A DNA stretch of 64,000 nt from Poa pratensis (lineage: Eukaryota > Streptophyta > Magnoliopsida > Poales > Poaceae). Each line of letters begins with the position of its first letter. The first letter of the stretch is position 1. Both the position numbers and the translations under genes were made by a program. The notes beneath the pieces were generated by a model. That model did no database searches. It was not told the origin of the DNA and saw nothing but the letters and a program-made list of their open reading frames with translations. Shown one piece after another: positions 46,812 through 57,519 of the stretch. The stretch spans positions 15,176,077 through 15,240,076 of the forward strand of contig CAMZMU010000111.1 in the NCBI GenBank assembly GCA_947311845.1. The letters are read 5' to 3'.

Positions 46812-46934
46812 CTCCCTCCGTTCCAAATTAATTGACTTCCTTTTGTCCAAATGTGGATGTATCTATACTTATAACATGTCTAGATATATCCACATGTGGG
46901 CAAATGGGAGTCAATTAATTTGGAACGGAGGGAG
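46812..46934. mobile_element. Stowaway MITE
   Basis: CTCCCTCCGTTCCAAATTAA occurs inverted at both ends, with TA on both sides (46810-46811, 46935-46936). It is almost perfectly palindromic over 123 bases. Confidence 0.95.
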
Positions 46935-47030
46935 TACATGCGTGCCGCCGCGCGCGCCTAGAAAGAAAGAAAATGAGAAACCCATGCATGCAACAACCAA
47001 AGCCGGCCGGAGAACCAATGCAAGATAATC

Positions 47031-48324
47031 GAGTTATTAGCATAGAACCACCACATTTGCCGCCAAATTTCAAAAAAACCACCACTTTGCGTTTGAATCG
47101 CATAGACCCACCGGTATTCGCGAAATTTGTTGCAATGTGCGCTAAAAGTCGATTAAACGCGAATTGACATGATTTCTGACAGGTGGGACCCACCAGTCAG
47201 TGCTGAGGTGGCAGAACATGTTGACTCTTTGCTGAGGTGGCAGCATGGGCCCACATGTCAGACAATAAAAAATAAAAAATATCTCCAAAAAATAAAAAAA
47301 ATCCTGGGCACCCATGTCCAACATGTCCAACCAATTAAAAAAAAATGAAAAAAGGGAGCGTGCTAGCAGAGCAGCCTCCCGGCGGCGCCCTGCCCCGGCC
47401 GCCACGCCGGCGCACTGCCCTCCCCATGGCCGGCTCTTTTTTTTTTTGATTTTTTCCACGTATATTAAACCAGCAAAGAGTATACGATTATATCGATTAC
47501 AAAAACAAAACTAAAAGAGACTAGCAAATCTATGAGATCTTCAAGCTCTTTCTTCATGCATGACACAATCTGTACTTTTCTGAAGGCAGCCGTAGAACAA
47601 CGCCAACACCACCAAACCACATACCTGTGAATACCACCGAAAATTCTCCCTTTTTAATTTTGAGCCGCAATGCCAAGGCTTTGTGCACGCACGCATCCAT
47701 TAAATTAATCAAGCAACATCGGCAAGAGCACCACCACTGATATTTCAGGGACAAATAACCGAACCACTTTGTCGACGTCGTTGGGAGCCGAGAGAACGAA
47801 TCACCATTGCCGAAGACGTAGTAGCCGGGATAGATATTGCGAGGACAAACCTCCTCGCGGCAACCGTGAGAAACAATCCAAGATTGATCTGGCGAAGCAA
47901 GATCTGAAGAACCATACCTAGATAGACTTAATCTTCCAAAGCCACCATTGACGTCGGGAAGGATATCTCGCCGTCGAACGAAGCGTGGAAGATCACTTAT
48001 TGCAGACGATACCATCTCCATTAACGAAGAAGATGACGACCAAAACCAAACTCTACCATTAAGGACCTTCGAAAAGCGCCGTGCGCGGGTCCGAGGTCCC
48101 CACCCCTTCTAGTGCCAGAACGGCACCTAGAGGAGGCGAGGACCCGTCGAATCTTTGCCGGCGGCGACGATGAAGCTGCAGATATCACCGACGGCGGCGG
48201 CTAGGGTTGAAACCCTAGGCGGCCGCCACGATCGCCACGATCGCCTTCTCTCCTGTCTTTCTCGTCCAAGAGGACTAGACCTAGAATAGCCGTGCCGTAT
48301 GTGGTGGTTCTATGCTAATAACTC
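47031..48324. mobile_element. Mutator-like element enclosing a retroposon
   Basis: The inverted ends GAGTTATTAGCATAGAACC (continuing to about 26 bases) are flanked by a perfect 9-bp duplication AAGATAATC (47022-47030 and 48325-48333). Beyond those bases the arms diverge because the right side is filled by a poly(A)-tailed retroposon copy (about 47437-48290). No transposase is present. Confidence 0.85.
47437..48290 (-). mobile_element. Poly(A)-tailed retroposon, copy 1, with 155-residue open frame
   Basis: It is read on the minus strand. The 5' part contains CCCTAGCCGCCGCCG-like leader sequence, and the 3' end is a run of A (T at 47437-47447 on the plus strand). A frame at 48021-47554 encodes 155 residues, starting MEMVSSAISDLPRFVRRRD and rich in Trp, Cys and Leu. 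The second copy (60607-61762) is about 90 % alike and keeps the same frame. I see no reverse transcriptase, so it is probably moved by LINE machinery. It could also be a processed transcript of a host gene; the protein is not recognised. No target duplication was found for this copy. Confidence 0.6.
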
Positions 48325-48339
48325 AAGATAATCAGACGA

Positions 48340-48870
48340 CATGCATGGCTTGTCCTGCCTGGTTCTCGGCGGTTGGGTTGGTGGGCGAAGGGGTGGACCA
48401 CGCCGGCGTCTCGTCGTTGGACTTGCCCCTGACCGGCCTGGCCCCGCTCTAGGCTTGTGCCCAGCCGTGTCAATTATGTGGTGCCAAGTTTATGTTACTA
48501 GAAGAACGAACATCCCCGGACACGAAAAGTATACAATCAAGGGATGTACGCATAGATCGATCTGATGTCGACGCATGCCCATGTTGGTGGATACCGTGCG
48601 TGAATGCAGATCATAACTAGACAGGACGGGGCGCGAGCGAGCGAGCAATCAGAGCTGAGAAACATATCTCCTGCACACATGGCATGCCTAGTTCGGCCGT
48701 CGCTTCTTGGCGGTTGGGTTGGTGGGCGAAGGGATGGACCAGGCCGGCCGTCTCGTCGTTGGGTCGCAGCGGCAGGACATGCCCCTGACCGCCCAGTCGT
48801 GTCAATTATGTGCTGCCAAGTTTTGTTACTAGGGATGTACGCATCGATCGAGGCGGATTCGGTCCGTGAA
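48340..48870. repeat. Imperfect direct duplication (about 48340-48575 and 48665-48870)
   Basis: Both halves share, in order, GGCGGTTGGGTTGGTGGGCG, GTCTCGTCGTTGG, GCCCCTGACCG, GTGTCAATTATGTG, TGCCAAGTTT and GGGATGTACGCAT. The copies differ by several indels. No protein is supported. Confidence 0.75.
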
Positions 48871-49836
48871 TTAGCAGAGAGAGAGAGAGAGACCAAGCTG
48901 ATTCGACGGATCTAGCAGCTAGAGTTCATGTCTTTCCGACTTTTTGGTTTGAACTTCTAGCTAGCCAGTTTTCGATCGTGACTTCGTCTCTGAGAGTAGT
49001 TATCCTATCCACCACCTTTTCCCAGTTTCAGCATGATTAGACGATTAGTAGTACAGCTTCCGTGCCGGTCACCACTGTGTCTGTGTGGACGACGTCAGTG
49101 GTTGAACCAAGCAACGGCTACCAACCAGTCTATATATATCCAGAAACAGTCAAACCACCAACGGTTTTCGCCTTTGGGAAAACTGCATGCCCGCACGCAG
49201 TTCCGCTTCCGCAACATATACTCTAGCTAGCCCCGCCTTTCGATCGGCAGCGCCGTTCTTCTAGACGCTGTCACATTGGGGTAGGCGTACGTAGTACGTA
49301 AGCAGCAGAGTTACCTGGACTTTCATTCACATTGGCCGAAAAAACGTGGTCACCGTGCATAATCTGCATTTACCACGTGTGGCTATAGATTAGTAGCTAG
49401 TGGTACTAACCACCTGCAGCTGGTAGAGCATTGGCTGTCCATACCATGCACACTTACCTCAACAAGAATCTTACAAGAGTTCAGACCGTAAAAATAAGAT
49501 CGAGTGAAACGAGAGCACACGGCAGTATACATTGAAAAATACTACCATGCATTGTCTGCTTCGATCGTCATCCTTCTTTATTTTTCAAAACAGTACGTGT
49601 GTGAACATTTCAACATGATTGATTGCTGATATTGCAAAGATAATCGCTCGGACGATTACTTCCGTTTTCATATTTTTAGACCAGGACTCATTCAGGTGAG
49701 ACTTAAGGAGAGGCGACGTGCGTCACCACAAACAACGATAGATATGATAAAGCAAGGGACTCATTGATATTATCAGCGCGGGGTCGGACTGATTGATAGA
49801 GAACCTTGGCCATATGCATCCGTGGACTTTAGCCGT
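48871..49836. other. Spacer without recognisable gene
   Basis: Nothing beyond short frames is visible. A tRNA-like AGCTGGTAGAGCA at 49418 lacks a matching B box. Confidence 0.4.
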
Positions 49837-50460
49837 TTAACAAATACAAAAAATACACAGTCGATCGATCAAAAGGTGATCTAGGGTTTCGTCCCTCTCG
49901 CCGGTGAAACTGTCGGTCCTCACATCTTCGGCGGCTCTTGGGGCCTTGGAGGTGCGGCGGACCGTGGCCCCTCGCTTGCGGAAGGGTTTATATTTCTCTT
50001 TTTTTAGGTTCTTCAGTGTCTTATTCGAAATGGTGTGGCGACCAAGGCATTCAATTCTAAGGTCTGAATAAGGTTTTCTCCATCCTATCCTTGTTCCGAT
50101 GGCGCGACTAGCGTTGGCCAAGGGCGCGTGGAGCTTTATGCATGTCCGGTGGATCTTCTGGGATCTGGTTCGGTTTCATGTTCGTTTTTGTGGTTGTAGG
50201 TCTGACTCTTCCAATTGTTTTTGTCAACATTGCCGCTGGTTTCTACTCTGGTGCGTTGTTCCTACAAGGTCGTAGCACGACGACTTACCGTCTGCTTACT
50301 ACAACGACAAGGTTTATCCGACTCCAGTGAGGGAGGAGTGAGGACGGTGGCACGCTTTCTACTCGCTCCAGTACTTATAGTCGTTGATAGGTGGTCCGAA
50401 GGCCTATTTGTAACTTTTATCAATTTTAAAGTTATTTTTACCGTCGTTGATAATCAATAG
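49837..50460 (+). mobile_element. Possible retroposon-type repeat
   Basis: The plus strand starts GATCTAGGGTTTCGTCCCTC (49878), and its end contains GGTGGTCCGAAGGCCTATTTG and TAACTTTTATCAATTTTAAAG. These resemble non-LTR retroposons frequent in grasses. I could not find a target duplication or a poly(A) tail, so the limits and class are uncertain. Confidence 0.3.
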
Positions 50461-52253
50461 ATCCTTGACCTTTTCGGAAAGAAAACAAAGACAAAGAAGG
50501 ATCGATAGTCGATACGCTGGTCATATGCACGGGGAGAAGAAGAAGAGCAGCAGCAGTGCAGTGAGATCGAGCTGCGACTTGTCAAAAAAAATACTAGCGT
50601 GTCTGCGTACACGTGTACGCGTACGCCCGGAGCTTGGCTGAAGATGAAAGAAGCAGCTGTGGAGGAGAGGGCAACGTACACACGGACGCGCTTTGCCCGC
50701 CTGCTCTCCTCACCTCGAATCGTCCTCTACAGCGTAGATGGTGCCATGCATGGATGCGGCCTATGGACCGCGGTCACTGTCCTGCTCGTGTAGATGGTGC
50801 CATGGTGGATTGATGCTGATGCGCGCTCTCCTTCGGTGCGAGGACTGAGGAGCCGTTGTGTGCTAATCTTTTAAAAAAAGGAGCCGTTTCGGCTTTTCGT
50901 GTGGCCAATCCAGCAATTTCCAAGCGGTACCTTTGTTGGACCTTAGAAGAGTTTTTATTGTCTAAAATACTACTCACTCCGTTCGGAAAAAGATGTCTCT
51001 AAAATAGATGTTTATAGACATGCATATTTAATTGCTCGATATACATTCATTTTAGTGACATCAATTTTCATACGCAGAGAGTACGAAATAAACACTATCC
51101 AGTCTCCTTGAAAAAACAATTTGCATTAGTCCGGAACGACAACAAATATGATATGTAACCAAGATCTCACATTTTGTAAAAGTAACAATTCAATTCAAAG
51201 TTGTGCAAAAATATCTGGCACATCTTACACTTCCACAAAGTGTTTTGTAATGCGTGAAACACCTAGCTCTTAATCTATAGTGCAGTACTCTCCTATGTTT
51301 TCAAACTCAACAAAAATATGATATTTAAATTATTAGTATGCTTATATCATTTTAATGTGCTTGCTCTTAAACTCTAGATGACTTCTGAACATTGGTATAG
51401 TTTTGCAAAAAAAATAAAAAAATAGAAACACCAATTTCCACTCACCCTTTTCAAAAATAATTTGTAGTGTCGCCAAAACTAAAAGAGTGTTGTGACTCTA
51501 GTTCATTTCTAGATTTCATATTCCGGAAAAATCACAATTCTACTACGAGTTATGAAAATGACAAAGCTGACAACCTGTTCAAATCCTTAATACTGCTATT
51601 ATATCTCTCCACTTCTGTTTTTTTTACCAAAAAATGAAATGCATGCACATATGATACATGAGCTATCATGTCCACTTAGTTTACAACAATAAAGCCGGCC
51701 TAGGCTAGAGCACAAAATACACGCTAATTTAATCTTAAGGTTGATTTCAAATAAAGTTCTCCGCAATTAGAGAGTTTTGCCATTATGACAAGGTAGTGCC
51801 TTACATAGAATATTTATTTTTACTAATAAGGGCTTGTTGATCCTATAATATTTCAGTATATAGGTTTTCTAACTAGATTGTTTCTACTCCAACATGTGTT
51901 TCCACTATATTGTGTTTAGTATATCGTGTGTCTGCCATGTAGTGTATTTATATCGCGTGCTTGCGTCACATGCAGGAGCGATAGGGTATTTACATTGAAG
52001 AAAGTTCCTATGGTAAATAAATTGACCCTTAGTGTTATATCCTTGATCCTTCTTGTGCTAAACTTATTTTAATTATCTGTTGTGAAAATAGTCGAAACAT
52101 GGAAAAGATTTGGTTAGTACTCTGCTAGTTTTCGGATGTCTAAAATCTCCTTATGTCTAAGTAGACATCACATCCCGACGTTGTTGTGTGTTGTGGTTCA
52201 CGTTGAAATTAATGGCGCCGCAATTTCTGATTTTCAGGCTATTTGTAAAGTGA
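50461..52253. other. AT-rich spacer, no gene seen
   Basis: Only short frames are present. A weak Stowaway-like start (CTCACTCCGTTCGG) lies at 50972, without a convincing partner end. Confidence 0.4.
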
Positions 52254-52261
52254 CTTGGAGA

Positions 52262-52457
52262 CAGGGACAAAGCCAGGAATCATATTTAAAGGGGGCCAAA
52301 TACACATCTTCCAACTTGGAGGGGGTCATTAGGGATAATTTAGCTACATTTAAAGCCAAACTACACATATTATGCCGCGGGGGGGGGGGGGGGGGGGGGG
52401 TGGGCACTCCAAAAGAATAAGCATGGGTGGTGGGCACACCCCCTAGCTCTGTCCCTG
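52262..52457. mobile_element. hAT-type MITE with central poly(G)
   Basis: The ends CAGGGACAAAGCCAGGA and, inverted, CAGGGACAGAGCTAGGG are flanked by a perfect 8-bp duplication CTTGGAGA (52254-52261 and 52458-52465). A run of about 22 G (52379-52400) sits inside. The termini resemble those of the 17369 element, so the two are related families. Confidence 0.9.
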
Positions 52458-52465
52458 CTTGGAGA

Positions 52466-53452
52466 TAAGATTAGTCTTGTGTTGGTCTAAATGGCTACAA
52501 ATGTGTCTGCGATTAAGAATACAAGTAAGTCGATAAACGAGTATCCATTTTTTACTCTATTGGAGTAGAAAAGGAGTACAATATACGTCAAAAAAATTAA
52601 GCACAATATGTGTTTTTCTTTGTGTGGAGATATATATGTCTTGTTTTGTGTGGTGACCATTGCACAACCACGTGGCAGATTCTTTAACGGGATGATGAAG
52701 AAGCTAGCGACGTAGTATGAACGCACACAACTCATCCCAAGCCTCCAAAGTTGAAAATAGTGCACAATACTCCAATGTTTCACGAAAACATCTTGTCTTT
52801 TGTTTCGAAATACACTATTTAAATCCTAGGTGATGCAACGGCATGCAAATTTTTCGTACTAGATCGTGTTTTCTAGATCAAGTGCCAGAGTATGACTAGA
52901 GAGAACAAGTACTTCTTAAAGGAAAAGACCATTCGCAAACTTTCCTCTATTTGAAAACATCACGCTCACAGGTGTACTTAACTCAAGTATCCCGGAAAAG
53001 CTTGTGCACCTGGAGTACATTCTAAATTTCTAACTTTCTCTATTTTTTTTGGCATTCTGTCTTCCCTGTCCGTGAAAGTTGATTATCAATGAGCCTACTT
53101 ATTAATAGCTCGGGCGGAAACCCTGGACCAGGCACATGCGCGCTGGCCCGCCGGCCTGCAGGAGCGACGTTCATCGTCTATAGGGGACTTGTACACCGCG
53201 TCCACGGCCCCAGCTAAGCTAATCTGGTGCGGGTTCATCGCCAAGCTCCACCCCATGCTACCTACTCGTCCGCTCGCAACGATGCCCCTTCATTGACCTC
53301 AGGCGCTTCGCCTATTAATACCCCGGATCCCAAAGCTCCATGGCCGCAACCAACAGCTGCCGCTTCAGCATCCATCCACTCCTCATCTCATCCTCTTTCT
53401 CTCTCTTGGAGCTGCCTAGCTAACACAACCACTCCCCACAAAGTTCCGATCG
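52466..53452. promoter_or_regulatory. Upstream region of the Nudix gene
   Basis: AT-rich sequence turns GC-rich after about 53100. TATTAATA at about 53310 lies some 140 bases before the ATG and may act as a TATA element. No other gene is visible. Confidence 0.4.
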
Positions 53453-54067
53453 ATGGCGGTTCTTGTTGCGAGGCAGGGCCGGGAGCTGCAGCGGTACAGC
53501 CCGCGGACCGGCGGCCGCATCGTGGTCGGGTGCATCCCGTACCTTGTGCGCGACGACGGCGAGCTGGAGGTGCTGGTGATCAGCTCGCAGAAGGGTCACG
53601 GCATGATGTTCCCCAAGGGCGGGTGGGAGCTTGACGAGTCCATGGACGACGCGGCCCGGCGCGAGGCCCTGGAGGAGGCCGGCGTCCGCGGCGAGACCGG
53701 GAGCGTGCTGGGGTACTGGCACTACCAGAGCCGCCGGTACAAGCAGACCTACGAGGGGTACATGTTCCCGCTGCGCGTCACCGACGAGCTCCACCAGTGG
53801 CCCGAGATGGCGTCCCGCAAGCGTACCTGGGTGAGTACAGCTTCATTCTTGATCCTTTTCGTTTGCTGGTTGTGGTTGGTGCCTTCGTTGGCTTCTGCAA
53901 ACTTAGACTTAAAAGAACCTAGAACATGTAGTCTAAACGTGTGCTTTTGCAATTTGGTTGAACAGGCAACGGTAGAGCAGGTGATGGACGGATGCCAGCA
54001 CGGGTGGATGCGGGAGGCGCTCCAGCAGCTCGTCGACCGGCACGCCAAGCTGCAGTCCGCTCTGTGA
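53453..54067 (+). CDS. Nudix hydrolase (NUDT16/17/18-like)
   Basis: Two exons, 53453-53830 and 53966-54067, join in phase 0 (TGG|GTGAGT donor, AACAG|G acceptor) to give 159 residues. The Nudix box is complete: G56-x5-E62-x7-R70-E71-x2-E74-E75-x-G77-V78, inside FPKGGWELDESMDDAARREA. It is preceded by a typical first strand, GCIPYLVRDDGELEVLVISS. The family cleaves nucleoside diphosphates linked to another group, using Mg2+ held by the box glutamates. Plant relatives in this clade have been linked to diphosphoinositol-polyphosphate hydrolysis, though the substrate here is unproven. The 5' end shows no strong transit peptide. The 135-base intron has no in-frame stop and is a multiple of three, so an unspliced transcript would encode 204 residues. 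Confidence 0.93.
   Translation: MAVLVARQGRELQRYSPRTGGRIVVGCIPYLVRDDGELEVLVISSQKGHGMMFPKGGWELDESMDDAARREALEEAGVRGETGSVLGYWHYQSRRYKQTYEGYMFPLRVTDELHQWPEMASRKRTWVSTASFLILFVCWLWLVPSLASANLDLKEPRTCSLNVCFCNLVEQATVEQVMDGCQHGWMREALQQLVDRHAKLQSAL
53831..53965 (+). other. Stop-free, frame-preserving intron of the Nudix gene
   Basis: The 135 bases equal 45 codons without a stop. If retained they would add a hydrophobic segment (FLILFVCWLWLVPSLASA) between the Nudix fold and its C-terminal helix. The perfect donor GTGAGT and family homology support splicing as the default. Confidence 0.8.
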
Positions 54068-56011
54068 TGTGATTAACTAGCCAAGCAAGCAAGCAAGCCG
54101 GCGGACGCGGCGCGTGGGCCTCGGCGACTCTCGCAAGAACCTAAGACCGGCGGCGCACGCCATCCTCGTCGCCATCTCTCTGTTTTCCTCCGTGCAGCGG
54201 CAGGCGTTTCCGGTCACCTAACAGCTAACAAGACCGGATCGGAGCCGCCCTCACCGGGGAGCTAGATTGAGATCAACGACGACGTGCACGCACGCACGCG
54301 CGCGTGCCGACGTGCCGACAAAGCTGGCGACTCTTTCTTCCTTGGAGGCGCAGAGTCGTCGGTGCCGCCGGAGTCGTCGCGGGAAATAATGGGGATAAAA
54401 ATGTAGAGAAGGATGCCGACCACGAGTTTTTTTTCTTTCTGGTAACGCTCCGCGAGGAGCAACAGAAAAGTGTAAATGTAAATTACTTGTAGTAGCCGCT
54501 TCCTTGCGGTACGATTGATGAATCAAATAGTAGTGGCCTACTGCTGTTGCAGAAATGTTTATCAAACACCGTTAAACATTTTTCAAAAAATCAAGCATCG
54601 TTACAGCTTATTCAAATAAAAAAACGTACGCCGTTAAACTGCCAGCTCTTGAACCTGCTCAAAGGACGGAGGGACAGCAGCGTCTCCAACGTACATGCCC
54701 CGCTCTTTTCGGCGTCTTTCTCTCGGGGTATCGTATCTTGCTGCTCATCATCTGGTGGCTCCTGATCAAGCGAGCATTGATTCTGTTTTTGCTGGCGCGC
54801 GGTAGGAGTGCTGCGTGGTGGAAGCTAGCAACAAGTATTCGAATCTCCACTCATCTTGAGATGCGGACCCAAGCATATATCGCCTTTACGGCTGGACAGC
54901 TGCTCCGGAGAAGAAGAGAGATCATACACGTAGCCGCAACAGTAGTGCGACACAAGAGCTGGCCGCGCCGAAAAATCGATTTCACCTTGCGGCGCCGCGA
55001 TCGACTGGCCCGCCGCCGTGCTTGCCTTGTCACGGAGCTGTAGCGATGACTAGAGGCCGACGTGTCGTGCAGCTCTTGCCGTTTTTCAATGGTGTGGCCT
55101 GCTGCAGATAAGAGCCCCCACCCCATAATTTCTCTCTTGGCTCCAATCAATCAACCAGTACGAGCCAAAATTATTGAGCAAACATCACTGCCGCCGGACG
55201 GCGACGTGCCCCGTCACCCACCCCACGCCGTCTTGACTTTTCGGACACACAGTAGGATTTGTCCTGGACCCTACAGCCGGAGAGGAGGAGGGTAAAACGG
55301 CGAGATGGAACCGGGGGCGCGGTAGTTTATTACTCCTACTCCTCACAATATCGGGAGGGAGGTGAATGGGACGGGGCTAGTGGTGGATTCATTAATCTGA
55401 GCGCCTAGTTAGCGGGGGTGCCGGTCCTACGACTTACGCACGCATGGTAGGCGCCGCGAGATAAAACAGGGAGCGCGACGAGTACTCCTCACGGATAACT
55501 TAAACCAACTTGCGCCGCTGCGTCGGACGACAGGGAAAGAGACGAAGATCGACGAGCGAGCGATAGCGACAGCCCGCCCTTCGTTTTGTTTACGGCAGGC
55601 AAACTGGGCAACTCCTCATAGCGGCTTGTTTAGTCGGAAAGTCCTTTTAGAACCCGAGCTCCATGGAGCTCGGTTTTTAAAGTACTTTTGCTTGCTTGTG
55701 CCCACGGTTTATCTGGCAGATAGATTTCTTTGCAGCGGTCCAGTGGGATAATTTTGTTTGCTTCCTTTCGGTGCCATTCGCCCGCGCGCCTCTTTTACTG
55801 GTAGGGGAACGAGACGGATCGGTTGCTCCGGCGACGGTGACATCGCAACGCATGTGAAGATTCTTGTGCTGGGATTAGCTAGATCGTTGCACCGTGACTT
55901 GTGTGGAGGATTATTACTCCACTTGAGCAACACGTGGTATCACTCCGTCTGTCCGTCAAGATCATTCCATACCAAGGCTCCAGAGACTACTTACTTTTTC
56001 GAACCGGCCGA
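54068..56011. other. 3' flank and spacer, no gene seen
   Basis: Moderately GC-rich sequence contains short frames without recognisable domains. Nothing with splice structure or element ends was found. Confidence 0.4.
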
Positions 56012-57519
56012 GCTAAGAGCATCCGCACCGGGCCTCCAAATAACCGCACAAAGACGCATTAAGGGTCCGGACCCCATAATCGGCCACAAGCGACACCCCA
56101 AAAGGTCGCCCTGAGCGAAATCGTATCAGGCACCCCGAGAGGGCCTCCAAAGGTTGTCGGACACTACCCGGACACGCCCTCCGACAGGTGCGGCCCACCC
56201 GTCATAGAGACACGGCGCGAACACGTGCTCTAATGGCGCCGTGCAGGAGGCCGTTCCACCCGCGTTAATGGCGACGCGTTTCTGCAGGCGACGAAGGGAC
56301 GGGACGGCGATGCGTCTGCTGCACGCCTCGCATTTACGGCGGCGCCTGCAGAGCGCCTAACCTTTCCCGGCTTCCCAAGCGGCGCCGTGGCGGAGACGTG
56401 TCGACGCCATTAACTCCGACGCGACGCGTGCTCACCCAACGAACCGGCGCTTCCCGCCCAACGCCACCGCTTCCCGACTCCGGTTCCCGCCTCGACCCTG
56501 GACGACTATAAAGAGACCCCCGCCGTGCACCCATTTCTCCACACCACCGCCGACGCTCCGTAGCCCGTAGCAACAGCATGCCTCGTCGCCTCGCCACCTC
56601 ATGGGCCACCCTCACCCAGGCAGCTCGCCGTGCTCACGCCACGGCGCAGGAGGATGCCGCCGACAAACCCGCCTTCGACTGGGCGGACGTGGACGACGTC
56701 GACGAGGACGAGCAGGAGGAGCAGGAGCCGGTGCAGGCGCCGTACCCTGACCAGGAGCCGCCGCCGGAGCTCGATGAGGTGTCGCCGCTGCCGCAGCAGG
56801 AGCCAGAGCAGGCGCTCCCGCCGCCGCTGTGGCCTGACCAGGTGGTTGCCGCCAACTCGTTCGAGAGCTGGCGCAACGAGCAGGCAAGCCGCCAGGCCAG
56901 CCTCAGCTACGAGGCGGCTGGGGACGCCGTGTAGGCTGGCATCATCGAGGCTCAGCTACGAGCAGCTCAACGCCCAGGCGGAGGAGCCCAGGCAGCAACA
57001 GCTCATCGCCCAGGCGGAGGAGCTAGCACGAGGAGCTGAACCAGCAGCGCCTCGCGAGGCAGGCGCAGGCGAAGGCAGCGACGGCGGCGGCATAGAGGGA
57101 TGCATGCGTCGGGCGGCGAGCGCGCTCCGGTAGGAGAGGCGTGTGCGCTCGCGCTTAGCACAGAGTCAGAAGGCCGCACACGACGACGAGTCTGGCCCGA
57201 ACGGCGGCGTTTAGATTAGGGTTTAGTTTAAGTTTTATCGTTTATTAGTTATAAATTTGCATCGTGTTAGTTTAAGTTTCAATCTAAAACAGTTCTCGCG
57301 TTTATGTTTAAATCTAAAGATTGTAGCCCGAACGCCCCACAAGATGTTTATAGTTTGATCGTCATCTCGAACCATTTGGAGAGGGGGGGGGGGGGCCTTT
57401 AAGGTGCGCTGCTGTGAGCGGACTCCAAAACTTGACCGGACATGTGTCCGGCACCCTCAATTAGGATTCGATTGGGGATACCAGACACCGATTTGAAGAC
57501 TCCGGTGGAGATGCTCTTA
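56012..57519. mobile_element. Harbinger-like element with GAGCATC ends and a carried open frame
   Basis: The left end TAAGAGCATCCGCACCGGGCC and the right end (opposite strand TAAGAGCATCTCCACCGGAG) form inverted repeats whose outer bases fit a TAA/TTA target. This matches the GAGCATCTCC class of PIF/Harbinger-related elements in grasses. The interior holds a TATAAAG box (56507) and an open frame at 56578-56934. Confidence 0.6.
56578..56934 (+). CDS. Element-borne acidic, Gln/Pro-rich protein, unknown
   Basis: This 118-residue frame begins MPRRLATSWATLTQAARRAH. It is dominated from residue 35 on by Asp/Glu and then Pro/Gln-rich sequence. A TATAAAG box lies about 65 bases upstream. It ends inside the Harbinger-like element, and a second, frame-shifted stretch with similar Gln/Glu composition (about 56960-57130) follows, so it may be a truncated remnant of a longer protein. 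I do not recognise it, and it should be treated as transposon-associated. Confidence 0.3.
   Translation: MPRRLATSWATLTQAARRAHATAQEDAADKPAFDWADVDDVDEDEQEEQEPVQAPYPDQEPPPELDEVSPLPQQEPEQALPPPLWPDQVVAANSFESWRNEQASRQASLSYEAAGDAV

Noticed and set aside
49405..49450. tRNA-like AGCTGGTAGAGCA resembling an A box
   Set aside because: No B box or foldable arms follow at tRNA distance.
50972..51070. Possible Stowaway start CTCACTCCGTTCGG
   Set aside because: The complementary end is absent, so at most it is a fragment.
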